This document shows positions 1 to 5,329 of a DNA stretch of 8,978 nucleotides, one piece after another; position 1 is the stretch's first letter, and every line of letters begins with the position of its first letter. Origin of the DNA: an uncultured Clostridium sp. (GTDB taxonomy: Bacteria > Bacillota > Clostridia > Christensenellales > Pumilibacteraceae). The notes beneath the pieces were generated by a model. That model saw nothing but the letters and a program-made list of their open reading frames with translations, was not told where the DNA came from and did not search any database. The translations under genes and the position numbers were made by a program. The DNA is taken from the NCBI GenBank assembly GCA_900555125.1, contig USKH01000036.1, forward strand, positions 1 to 8,978, in the 5' to 3' direction.

Positions 1-144
1 ACTTAACACGGATATATTTGTCGGCGAAATAACGAAAAACAATAATTCGCCGCCCGCCGTTGAAAGTCCGTATTCGGTGAAACCTTTTATTCCTATAAGC
101 GTCTGCACCGCCGTTACATTTTTCTTTTTCTGCTTTATTGTCAT
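1..144 (-). CDS. Conjugation protein of the VirB4-neighbour type, N-terminal part only
   Basis: The first 48 codons of a gene that runs off the left edge of the window. It starts at an ATG at 144 and stays open to position 1. The start is preceded by a weak GGGG ribosome site six bases upstream. After a lysine-rich leader (MTIKQKKKN) comes QTLIGIKGFTEYGLST, then GELLFFVISPTNISVLS. From memory, this opening resembles proteins encoded between the VirB3/PrgI-like gene and the VirB4 ATPase in Tn1549-type elements, which look like the N-terminal barrel of VirB4. The likely place of action is the cytoplasmic face of the mating channel. The VirB3-like gene at 1454-1714 would be its expected upstream neighbour, but a kinase cassette separates them. 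The identification is an inference from a short stretch; it could also be the start of a VirB4 itself. Confidence 0.7.
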   Translation of the reverse strand, partial: MTIKQKKKNVTAVQTLIGIKGFTEYGLSTAGGELLFFVISPTNISVLS

Positions 145-156
145 ATTTTACCCCAT

Positions 157-181
157 AAAAAAAGCACCGCCGAAGCGATGC
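157..181 (-). terminator. Intrinsic terminator with a UUCG tetraloop after the kinase gene
   Basis: Read on the minus strand, GCATCGC-TTCG-GCGGTGC (181 to 164) forms a 7-base-pair stem with one G-U pair, closed by the very stable C(UUCG)G tetraloop. Seven T residues follow directly (163 to 157). This is a textbook Rho-independent terminator. It starts 23 bases after the kinase stop codon and ends 12 bases before the start codon of the next conjugation gene. On the plus strand the following tract is only ATTTTATATTT, so termination in that direction would be weaker. Confidence 0.85.
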
Positions 182-203
182 ATTTTATATTTATTCCGTT
201 CTT

Positions 204-1112
204 TTATTTAATTGTTAAGCGATTTCGTTGCTCTATTATGATATCGTAAGCGGGAGTGAGTATTTTATCATACCTTGCGCCTATATAATACGCATAAAAA
301 TCCTTTTGCAATTCATCGATACCTTCCGTTTTATATATAAAATCTTTGATTTCTTCCATATCTATTTGAGGATATATTCTCGCTATCGCTGCATTGCAAT
401 CATCATTTTTTGCGCTCGTCATAAAATCGTAATAATTGATTTTTCTTTTATTCTCCTGGATTGCCGACGTCGGAAATCTGAATATTCTTTTATCCAATTC
501 TTCTTCGCTCGAAAGCACCGCTTTCATGACGTTGTCATCCGCTTGCGGAAGCAGACAACTACCGCAATCATAAATCGGCGCAATTCTCGCTTTGCCTGTT
601 TCAGAATTAACTATAAAGCCCCAATTCCCGTTATGCCTGTCAAAATTTCCAAGCAACGCATCTACTACAAAAACATTCCAAAAATGCTCCGTCAATTCTA
701 CCGGATCGACGAACTGCTGTTTTTCCATCGTTTCCGTAATATCTTCGAGTTCAGTTCCGGTTCCGCCGTGTTCGGAGTCTATTACCGTGTTTTTAATCGA
801 ACAAAAGTCGTATAATCTTATGTTGTCCGCCGTAAAATCTTTACACGCGCATACAATTTTCAACTTTTCCCCGACTCTATACGTTCCAAGCAAGGTTTTT
901 TGAGCTTCGATTCCGATAAGATTAAAAATTGAACTGCCGAGATATTCGCTTATACAACTATTAGTATACGAAAGTTCTGTAGGTTTATCCTGCCCGGACG
1001 GCGGAAATTTCAGCATATAATCTTCACCGTTATATTCCACTGCGATTTTCTTGCCATTCGCACCATTATACGCTCTACTTATAATTCGCTTGCAATTTGT
1101 AAAATCTATCAT
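204..1112 (-). CDS. HipA/CtkA-like serine/threonine kinase (probable toxin or regulatory kinase)
   Basis: A 302-residue protein with the compact HipA/CtkA kinase fold. Near the N-terminus is a glycine-containing loop (YNGANGKK, 15-22), then EDYMLKFP with the likely ATP-binding lysine K35. SEYLGSSIFNLIGIEAQ (55-71) is the conserved helix. The catalytic loop DALLGNFDRHNGNWGF (151-166) contains D158, N161 and N163, and PIYDCGSCLLP (179-189) supplies the metal-binding D182 in place of DFG. All key residues are present, so the kinase looks active. The length fits stand-alone CtkA-like proteins and is shorter than HipA, which has an extra N-terminal domain. Family members phosphorylate proteins: HipA and HipT target aminoacyl-tRNA synthetases, causing growth arrest. 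The substrate here is unknown. It overlaps the 84-residue upstream gene by ATGA, shares that gene's promoter, and is followed by a strong terminator. Toxin status is an inference. Confidence 0.85.
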   Translation of the reverse strand: MIDFTNCKRIISRAYNGANGKKIAVEYNGEDYMLKFPPSGQDKPTELSYTNSCISEYLGSSIFNLIGIEAQKTLLGTYRVGEKLKIVCACKDFTADNIRLYDFCSIKNTVIDSEHGGTGTELEDITETMEKQQFVDPVELTEHFWNVFVVDALLGNFDRHNGNWGFIVNSETGKARIAPIYDCGSCLLPQADDNVMKAVLSSEEELDKRIFRFPTSAIQENKRKINYYDFMTSAKNDDCNAAIARIYPQIDMEEIKDFIYKTEGIDELQKDFYAYYIGARYDKILTPAYDIIIEQRNRLTIK

Positions 1113-1363
1113 CGTCCACCACTCCCGAAAAGATATTTCTTTCTTAAATAATCCGCATGTTCATGGGTGATCGAGCCTTCGTTTATTTCCGCAATGTTGA
1201 TACTGCCATATAACTCGCCCCATAAACAGTCCATAATCGTCGAACCGTTCTTCAGTCCGTCTTTATATGCGTCGAGATCGTTTTGCAAGTATTCGGGCAA
1301 GCCGTATTCATAACTACGTTCCCGCTCTTCATCGAGTTTTTTCTTGCTTAAAGTTTCAGTCAT
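1109..1363 (-). CDS. Small partner protein of the HipA/CtkA-like kinase (candidate antitoxin)
   Basis: An 84-residue charged, probably helical cytoplasmic protein with no membrane segment and no obvious helix-turn-helix. Recognisable stretches are SYEYGLPEYLQNDLDAYKDG (17-36), IMDCLWGELYGSINIA (43-58) and HEHADYLRKKYL (67-78). I recall similar small proteins encoded directly before HipA/CtkA-like kinases in clostridial genomes, but I cannot name a Pfam family. The start is supported by an ideal site, AAGGAGGG, at 1371-1378 with seven bases to the ATG. Its stop overlaps the kinase start (ATGA at 1109-1112), which implies translational coupling and a fixed ratio of the two products. Being first in a promoter-driven pair, it is the natural antitoxin candidate; it could instead be a substrate adaptor or a HipS-like subunit. 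The gene is well supported, the role is not. Confidence 0.8.
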   Translation of the reverse strand: MTETLSKKKLDEERERSYEYGLPEYLQNDLDAYKDGLKNGSTIMDCLWGELYGSINIAEINEGSITHEHADYLRKKYLFGSGGR

Positions 1364-1370
1364 CGGATTA

Positions 1371-1378
1371 CCCTCCTT
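1371..1378 (-). promoter_or_regulatory. Ribosome binding site of the kinase cassette
   Basis: AAGGAGGG on the minus strand, seven bases before the ATG at 1363. It is a near-perfect Shine-Dalgarno match, fixes the start of the 84-residue gene, and implies strong translation of the candidate antitoxin. Confidence 0.8.
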
Positions 1379-1385
1379 CCCTTAT

Positions 1386-1414
1386 ATTCTATCGTTTTTA
1401 ACGCCTAAAGTCAA
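1386..1414 (-). promoter_or_regulatory. Sigma-A promoter of the kinase cassette
   Basis: On the minus strand, TTGACT (1414 to 1409) and TAGAAT (1391 to 1386) are separated by exactly 17 bases. Each differs from the consensus (TTGACA, TATAAT) at one position. Transcription would start near 1379, just before the AAGGAGGG ribosome site of the 84-residue gene. It lies in the 90-base gap after the VirB3-like gene, so the kinase pair can be transcribed independently of the conjugation genes. Confidence 0.75.
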
Positions 1415-1434
1415 GCGGTTTCGCCTTTCACGCC
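1397..1434 (-). promoter_or_regulatory. GGCG-(T)-AAA repeats around the -35 box, possible operator
   Basis: Three related short motifs lie on the minus strand around the -35 box: GGCGTGAAA (1434 to 1426), GGCGAAA (1425 to 1419) and GGCGTTAAA (1405 to 1397). AACCGC (1420 to 1415) and GCGTT (1404 to 1400) also form an imperfect inverted pair across the -35 hexamer. Such a layout would suit a repressor or autoregulator site. The motifs are short and could be chance. Confidence 0.3.
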
Positions 1435-1453
1435 GTTATATACGTTTTGACCT

Positions 1454-1714
1454 TTATTCCTTCCACTTATACGTTTGTTGATCGGTTATAAAGTAGCGAA
1501 CGGCGTATTTGATATAATACAGAACCGTCGCGTCATCTTTACGAATGGTTAAAAATCCATAGCACAAAGTTACGACTGCGGGAGTATAGATTTTGAGTTC
1601 TACCAAGGCAAAAACCGACACAAGCGCCGCTATGCATAAAACAGCAAAATCTTTCATGCTCCACAGCCATAAATTCGCTTTGGATTTTAAGTTTTTAGGA
1701 TATAAATATTTCAT
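1454..1714 (-). CDS. VirB3/PrgI-like conjugation membrane protein
   Basis: An 86-residue inner-membrane protein. It begins with YLYPKNLKSKANLWLWSMKD (3-22), a conserved opening of the small proteins that precede the VirB4 genes in Tn1549-like elements. Two hydrophobic segments follow, about 22-40 and 43-57, then a C-terminal cytosolic tail (TIRKDDATVLYYIKYAVRYF, 56-75, and QQTYKWKE). Size and the two-helix topology match VirB3/PrgI, which anchors the VirB4 ATPase to the channel. The ATG at 1714 follows a GGAG site seven bases upstream. In related elements the VirB4-neighbour gene comes next, whereas here the kinase cassette intervenes. No terminator is visible after the stop, so transcription could continue into the cassette. 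Confidence 0.75.
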   Translation of the reverse strand: MKYLYPKNLKSKANLWLWSMKDFAVLCIAALVSVFALVELKIYTPAVVTLCYGFLTIRKDDATVLYYIKYAVRYFITDQQTYKWKE

Positions 1715-1769
1715 ATTTTTTCTCCGTTAATTTTATAAAAGTAGGGCTATAACACCGTTATCAAGCATT

Positions 1770-1859
1770 TTACGATGTCATCACTCTCTCGCTTAACACA
1801 AAAATTGCGGCGAAAGGCAGAAGAAAGTAAATCTCTGCAAGCATATTAAATTGCTTCAT
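1770..1859 (-). CDS. Possible 29-residue membrane peptide
   Basis: A short frame, ATG at 1859 and TAA ending at 1770, lies between the 125-residue gene (stop at 1864) and the VirB3-like gene. It would encode a peptide starting MKQFNMLAEIYFLLPFAAIF, followed by VLSERVMTS. Residues 7-22 are hydrophobic enough for a single membrane helix. It sits in the operon with a four-base gap to the previous stop and fills an otherwise empty stretch of 149 bases. The upstream sequence AGAAGATGAG is only a weak ribosome site, so expression might depend on coupling to the gene before it. I recall short hydrophobic peptides near this place in related elements, but cannot name a family. Confidence 0.35.
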   Translation of the reverse strand: MKQFNMLAEIYFLLPFAAIFVLSERVMTS

Positions 1860-1863
1860 TTTA

Positions 1864-2241
1864 TCAACTCATCTTCTGCTCATTGATTTGAAAATCCTTA
1901 CAAAATTCCTGCGGTGTCTGCCCGTATTCCGCCTTGATCTTTTCCGCAATCATGTCTTTTATTAGTTTTTCTTCCGCTTCCGTCGGCGTATAGTCGAAAT
2001 ATTCGCTGCCTTTCGGCTTGTCTATCTCGCATTCGATTCTTAAACTATCGTCAAACGGATTATACTTCGCGTACACATTCAGCCATACGTCGTCATCGTC
2101 TTTGGTGTTCGTTCCGAACTTTTTGTCTACGTCGAACCATGTTTCTAAATATGCCGTAATTTCGGTTGCGTTTTCGCAGTCAACATCCATATCTCGGTCA
2201 ACTACTATATCTTTTCTTTCGAGCTCGTTATTTTTCGTCAT
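1864..2241 (-). CDS. Conserved small acidic protein downstream of the TrbL-like gene
   Basis: A 125-residue soluble, acidic protein of unknown function. Visible features are ATEITAYLETWFDVDKKFGT (25-44), an acidic patch (DDDD, 48-51), DVWLNVYAKYNPFDDSLRIE (51-70), then YTPTEAEEKLIKDMIAEKI (84-102) and YGQTPQEF (106-113). There is no signal peptide or membrane helix. I have seen similar proteins at this position in clostridial ICEs; I am not sure of the Pfam name (possibly DUF6329). The frame is open much further upstream, to 2487, but that part overlaps the TrbL-like gene. The ATG at 2241 is chosen because AAGGAG lies six bases before it and it overlaps the preceding stop as ATGA. Its place suggests a role linked to the mating channel, perhaps cytoplasmic, but that is inference. 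Confidence 0.75.
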   Translation of the reverse strand: MTKNNELERKDIVVDRDMDVDCENATEITAYLETWFDVDKKFGTNTKDDDDVWLNVYAKYNPFDDSLRIECEIDKPKGSEYFDYTPTEAEEKLIKDMIAEKIKAEYGQTPQEFCKDFQINEQKMS

Positions 2242-3170
2242 TTTCCGCTCCTTGCTATCGCGCGAGTTAAGTTTATAGCCGTTGTCGTCGCGTGAACCGC
2301 GTTCATCATATTGAACTTCGTCGAACTGTCGAGTCCGAACTGTTGAGCGATTCTCGGCACTTCGCTTGCCGCAAGCATTATTCCAAGCCCCAACAACATA
2401 TTTACCGAAAACGTCATCAGCCCTGCGAATAATAACGTCGTCTGCATAAACGCCGTCAGACACAGCGCGGCAACCTGCTTCATCCATTGCGTAAACCCGT
2501 CAGAATAACCGCGCGGCACGGAAAACATATACAGCGAACCGACAGACATTTGCACGAGTAGTATCCCACCGCGCTTAATATTCTGAAAAAAAACTTTTAT
2601 CACGCAATACGCAAAAGCTATCAAAAGCAATGTGTTAAGCAAAATATTGTTATTGATCATCACAGGCGAAAACGCATTGCCGAGAATAATGCCTGCGCGT
2701 GTAGCGAAATCGATTCCGCTTTCCCACGAAAAAATTCTTGCGAGTTCGTCGGCAAAAGTGTTCTGAAGCGATATGCAGAATTTATACAGTTCTATCGGCA
2801 CTATCCCTATAAGCGAACAAGCGAAGAAACCTTTCAGAATGTTCAGCATTGTGTTCTTTACGTTTGCCCTTCCGCTTTGGAATTCAATGGCAAGATCAAA
2901 CACGGCAACAACCACTCCGGCAACGAATAATCCCCACCCGAACAGCGTAAACAATTTCACTATCGCCTGTATCCAGGCAAGGTCGAAGATCTCTGCGCCC
3001 ATATTGCCCATCATCGTGAAAAAGTCGGCTATAGCACTGTAAACGCTGTTATACAACCATTTCAGCATCAAGTTCCATATGGAGTTCGTTACCTCGTTTG
3101 CCGCGCTTTTGAACCCGCCGGTGATGGCGTTTACGATGGCGTCTATAAGTTCCTGAAGCCACCCGAACAT
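2238..3170 (-). CDS. TrbL/VirB6-like conjugation channel protein
   Basis: A 310-residue multi-pass membrane protein of the TrbL/VirB6-like family found in Tn1549-type elements. An amphipathic N-terminus (FGWLQELIDAIVNAITGGF) is followed by hydrophobic segments near 33-55, 67-93, 108-128, 174-195, 202-217, 232-252 and 254-270. Highly typical blocks are GAEIFDLAWIQAIVKLFTLF (58-77), LKGFFACSLIGIVPIELYKF (112-131), FFQNIKRGGILL (194-205), VPRGYSDGFTQWMKQVAALC (218-237) and EVPRIAQQFGLD (270-281). VirB6/TrbL proteins form part of the inner-membrane pore through which the DNA strand passes. The ATG at 3170 is preceded by AGGAGGG with a five-base spacer. The DUF3852 gene ends ten bases upstream, and the following gene overlaps by ATGA. 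In related elements a tiny Maff2-family gene usually precedes it; here the DUF3852 gene stands there instead. Confidence 0.9.
   Translation of the reverse strand: MFGWLQELIDAIVNAITGGFKSAANEVTNSIWNLMLKWLYNSVYSAIADFFTMMGNMGAEIFDLAWIQAIVKLFTLFGWGLFVAGVVVAVFDLAIEFQSGRANVKNTMLNILKGFFACSLIGIVPIELYKFCISLQNTFADELARIFSWESGIDFATRAGIILGNAFSPVMINNNILLNTLLLIAFAYCVIKVFFQNIKRGGILLVQMSVGSLYMFSVPRGYSDGFTQWMKQVAALCLTAFMQTTLLFAGLMTFSVNMLLGLGIMLAASEVPRIAQQFGLDSSTKFNMMNAVHATTTAINLTRAIARSGK
2248..2253 (-). promoter_or_regulatory. Ribosome binding site fixing the 125-residue gene start
   Basis: AAGGAG on the minus strand, six bases before the ATG at 2241. It lies inside the last codons of the TrbL-like gene and decides for the short version of the downstream gene over an upstream start at 2487. 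Confidence 0.7.
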
Positions 3171-3180
3171 ATTTGCCCTC

Positions 3181-3561
3181 CTATCCGATTATTTTCCAGA
3201 TATAAAGCGGAGCCGTCAGAGTGAACACAAGGCAGGCAAACAATATGCACGGCGCGGTAAATTCAAACTGCCCGTGCTTTCGGTAATCGAAATACGCCGT
3301 GCCGAGTTTTACGAAAAACAGTATTGCGAGTATCATATCCACCACGGGGAAGATTACGTTATTCACCACTCGTTTTATCTGCTCTTTCGCAGAGCCCCAG
3401 GTTTCTTCCACCGCGCCGGCAACGTCTCCGCCGCTGCTCGACGGCGCCGCATACACCGAAACTTTCGGCTGCGCTACGCTTACCACGATAAACAGAAGAA
3501 GGACTACCGCCGCGACTATCAAAAGCCGCTTGCGCGTATTCTTACATTTCAATTTGGTCAT
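3181..3561 (-). CDS. DUF3852 membrane protein, VirB2/TrbC-like topology
   Basis: A 126-residue protein matching the DUF3852 family as I remember it, notably VVNNVIFPVVDMILAILFF (65-83), LGTAYFDYRKHGQFEFTAP (86-104) and CLVFTLTAPLYIW (110-122). It begins with a basic stretch (KCKNTRKR) and a hydrophobic segment (12-30), followed by a likely signal peptidase site at VYA-AP (36-40). The predicted mature part has two membrane helices (about 69-89 and 103-122) joined by a short basic, aromatic loop. That is the layout of VirB2/TrbC-type pilins or pseudopilins. Its place directly before the TrbL-like gene supports a channel or pilus role. The ATG at 3561 has AAGGAG eight bases upstream and overlaps the previous gene by 20 bases. 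Function as a pilin is inference. Confidence 0.85.
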   Translation of the reverse strand: MTKLKCKNTRKRLLIVAAVVLLLFIVVSVAQPKVSVYAAPSSSGGDVAGAVEETWGSAKEQIKRVVNNVIFPVVDMILAILFFVKLGTAYFDYRKHGQFEFTAPCILFACLVFTLTAPLYIWKIIG

Positions 3562-3922
3562 AAGACTCTCTCCTTTTAATTTTTTTCTTTATTTCTACGC
3601 CCGGAAATCGTTTTACGGGTATATGGAGATTTTCGCAGAACTTTATTTCTTCTTTCATGCCTTTGGTTATTTCATCTCCGAACACCCACATCTCGTCGCA
3701 AAACCATAAGAGCGACATCCCCGCGCTCATACCCAACGCGCGATCCTGCGGATTACTATCGTCAAGACATAACGCATAAAAATGAGACGTTACGGGCGCG
3801 ACTCCTTGCTTTAACGCATACTTTGTGTACAAAATCGCGTTTTCTAAATTTTCTTTAACATTCCCGCCGAGCGGAGCGCAGATATATACTTTCTTTTTCA
3901 TACGCTCGTCCGCCCTATTCAT
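3542..3922 (-). CDS. DUF4406/DUF7768-type, nucleoside 2-deoxyribosyltransferase-like protein
   Basis: A 126-residue cytoplasmic protein. KKVYICAPLGGNVKENLENA (10-29) is a Rossmann-like beta strand plus loop of the kind that opens nucleoside 2-deoxyribosyltransferase-like folds. DDSNPQDRALGMSAGMSLLW (54-73), CDEMWVFGDEITKGMKEEI (75-93) and IPVKRF (101-106) complete the family pattern. GMKEEI probably holds the equivalent of the catalytic glutamate. The enzymatic activity of this subfamily is not established to my knowledge. The start is uncertain: the ATG at 3922 lies 12 bases after a run of six G, while the ATG at 3901 gives the family's usual N-terminus but lacks a clear ribosome site. The basic C-terminal tail (IKKKIKRRES) overlaps the next gene and may be element-specific. 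It belongs to the accessory cluster with the DUF3846 and DUF3849 genes. Confidence 0.75.
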   Translation of the reverse strand: MNRADERMKKKVYICAPLGGNVKENLENAILYTKYALKQGVAPVTSHFYALCLDDSNPQDRALGMSAGMSLLWFCDEMWVFGDEITKGMKEEIKFCENLHIPVKRFPGVEIKKKIKRRESYDQIEM

Positions 3923-3940
3923 TTTCTCTATACACCCCCC

Positions 3941-4312
3941 TTATCCAAAAAACATAACGCCCGCCGACATAGCGTTTTCCACTTCTTCTTGCGAAATATC
4001 TTCGGGTTCGGCGAATCTTTTCAGACTTTCTTTTACTTCTTTATCCGTAAGAGATCTGAATTCGTCGCCGTTATTGCCGACAATGAAAAACGGACCGGCA
4101 ATTATATCTTTACCGATCCGTCTGTTTCCTTGCATTCCGCTTAACTTGCCTTCTTCGTTGCAAATAAGCAGTTTATCATTGCCTAACGGCACTACTTCGA
4201 TATATCCGCCCACTGCTTTTTGCTCGGCTTCGAGAGTGTTCTCGATCTCCGTTTCATAAGCGGGTTTGCCGGGTTCTACCATTACCACCCGCAACTTATT
4301 TTCTTCGTTCAT
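3941..4312 (-). CDS. DUF3846 domain protein
   Basis: A 123-residue cytoplasmic protein with the DUF3846 signature: LRVVMVEPGKPAYE (7-20), VGGYIEVVPL (34-43), LLICNEEGKLSGM (48-60), NRRIGKDIIAGPFFIVG (63-79) and a final helical part after DEFRSLTDKEV (83-93). The family is common in clostridial phages and conjugative elements and has no proven function. The same frame is open to 4432, but the ATG at 4312 is chosen because GGAGG precedes it by seven bases, it overlaps the DUF3849 stop as ATGA, and family members begin just before this VEPGK motif. It is probably co-translated with the DUF3849 gene. Confidence 0.87.
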   Translation of the reverse strand: MNEENKLRVVMVEPGKPAYETEIENTLEAEQKAVGGYIEVVPLGNDKLLICNEEGKLSGMQGNRRIGKDIIAGPFFIVGNNGDEFRSLTDKEVKESLKRFAEPEDISQEEVENAMSAGVMFFG

Positions 4313-5025
4313 TTTAAATCCTCCATTTTTCTTGTTTGTCCGCTCGTAAGTTCGGCTATTTTTTCGTTCGCCCAGTCGGGAATAAGCTCCAACTTCACAG
4401 CACCGATCACTTCTCCGCGTAAAAACACGCACTCTTCGCCGTCTTTGAGTAACACGCCGTAAATCTTTCGCCCAAGACTATCCGATTTACACCCGAACCC
4501 GCCCATTGCGTAAAACAATTGATCGTCGGGCGTTTTGTATTCGTCTTTCAAAATATCCGGGCGGATAGCGACCACTTTGCCCGCGTAATCGATCTGATCG
4601 TCGTAACAACTCTTAAAATCGTAAAGATGCAGTTTTACCCATTCTTTTCTTGCCTGATCGACAAATAAATTTACAAGACCGGGATGCGAATTTACCGAAT
4701 AATTATGACTGTATCGCCATTCTTCTTTCGGAATTGCAAAACTTTGCGACCATTCTTTATTGCTTTGCGAATATCTTCCGTCCGTCATTCCTAAATCCAC
4801 GGTATTTGCAAGCACGCGATTTACTCGGTCGAACCCGTATTTTTTTATTGCGGCCTTTACGCCCTGTTCGTTCAGCCGATTATCCGCATAGTTCGCCGAA
4901 ATCTGCTTTTCGATAAATCTCGCGCAAGCGCAATTTACACGGTAACTTTCAAGCCATAATATGGTTTCGCCGTTTGCCTCCGCTTCCGCTCTCGACCACC
5001 GATACGTCGGCTCAACTTTGCTCAT
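4309..5025 (-). CDS. DUF3849 domain protein
   Basis: A 238-residue soluble protein in two parts. Residues 8-130 match DUF3849: YRWSRAEAEANGETILWLES (8-27), SYRVNCACARFIEKQISANY (27-46), YGFDRVNRVLANTVDLGM (63-80), DGRYSQSNKEWSQSF (82-96) and VNSHPGLVNLFVDQARKEW (111-129). Residues about 131-225 form a second module with VVAIRPDILKDEYKTPDDQL (151-170), FYAMGGFGCKSDSLGRKIYG (171-190) and IPDWANEKI (215-223), which I also associate with these accessory proteins. There is no known activity. The ATG at 5025 has GGGAGGAAAG a few bases upstream and overlaps the AbrB-like gene by 14 bases. DUF3849 also occurs fused to large phage and ICE polyvalent proteins, so a role in establishment or defence evasion is plausible but unproven. 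Confidence 0.85.
   Translation of the reverse strand: MSKVEPTYRWSRAEAEANGETILWLESYRVNCACARFIEKQISANYADNRLNEQGVKAAIKKYGFDRVNRVLANTVDLGMTDGRYSQSNKEWSQSFAIPKEEWRYSHNYSVNSHPGLVNLFVDQARKEWVKLHLYDFKSCYDDQIDYAGKVVAIRPDILKDEYKTPDDQLFYAMGGFGCKSDSLGRKIYGVLLKDGEECVFLRGEVIGAVKLELIPDWANEKIAELTSGQTRKMEDLK
4320..4324 (-). promoter_or_regulatory. Ribosome binding site fixing the DUF3846 start
   Basis: GGAGG on the minus strand, seven bases before the ATG at 4312 and inside the final codons of the DUF3849 gene. It favours the 123-residue form over a start at 4432. Confidence 0.7.
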
Positions 5026-5329
5026 ACGTCTTTCCTCCCGCCTGATTTTGCGCCCACTTTACCGATAAATGAATAAGCGCGGCGCGTTGCTGTTCGAGCG
5101 ATAATCCGTTCAAAAAATCATAGAGCGTGATTTCATCACCGCGGTCTTTTCTTTCTTTGCTTTTCTCGCCGTTGCAGTCGCAGATAATCTCGCGTTTTAT
5201 AATTACCGACCTGCCGTCCTTGCTTTCCTCGAACGACAACACGTCGTTTTGCTTAAACCCTACCTTGCTCCTGATTTCATACGGCACGGTAATTCTTCCG
5301 CGTTTGCCTAAAATCCTATAAGTTTTCAT
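5012..5329 (-). CDS. AbrB/SpoVT-like DNA-binding protein
   Basis: A 105-residue protein. Residues 1-47 form a swapped-hairpin AbrB domain: MKTYRILGKRGRITVPYEIR (1-20), VGFKQNDVLSFEE (23-35) and SVIIKRE (41-47). A CDC motif (50-52) and a charged linker follow, then a helix-rich tail LYDFLNGLSLEQQRAALIHL (69-88) and SVKWAQNQ (89-96). Such proteins bind DNA as dimers or tetramers and act as transition-state regulators or antitoxins; the target here is unknown. The tail, absent from short AbrB proteins, is typical of the clostridial ICE type and may mediate protein contacts. The start overlaps the stop of the cysteine-rich partner gene (ATGA at 5326-5329), with GGAGGAAGAG upstream, so the two are likely made together and may form a hetero-oligomer. 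Confidence 0.88.
   Translation of the reverse strand: MKTYRILGKRGRITVPYEIRSKVGFKQNDVLSFEESKDGRSVIIKREIICDCNGEKSKERKDRGDEITLYDFLNGLSLEQQRAALIHLSVKWAQNQAGGKTYEQS

Noticed and set aside
228..815. A 195-codon open frame on the plus strand opposite the kinase gene
   Set aside because: Its product is rich in Ile, Phe, Tyr and Arg with no recognisable motif, and the minus strand here encodes a clear kinase, so this is an antisense shadow.
1715..1769. Small hairpin ATAAC-GGT-GTTAT before the VirB3-like gene
   Set aside because: Five weak base pairs with a three-base loop and no T tract; neither a terminator nor a clear regulatory structure.
2242..2487. Extended N-terminus for the 125-residue protein, starting at 2487
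   Set aside because: The extension lies wholly inside the TrbL-like gene, is low-quality protein sequence, and a strong ribosome site with ATGA coupling marks 2241 as the start.
3274..3709. Plus-strand open frames opposite the DUF3852 and DUF4406-like genes
   Set aside because: They have no ribosome sites or family motifs and lie opposite well-supported minus-strand genes.
4313..4432. Extended N-terminus for the DUF3846 protein, starting at 4432
   Set aside because: It overlaps the DUF3849 gene and reads as Arg/Ser-rich noise; DUF3846 proteins start at the short form and the ribosome site fits 4312.
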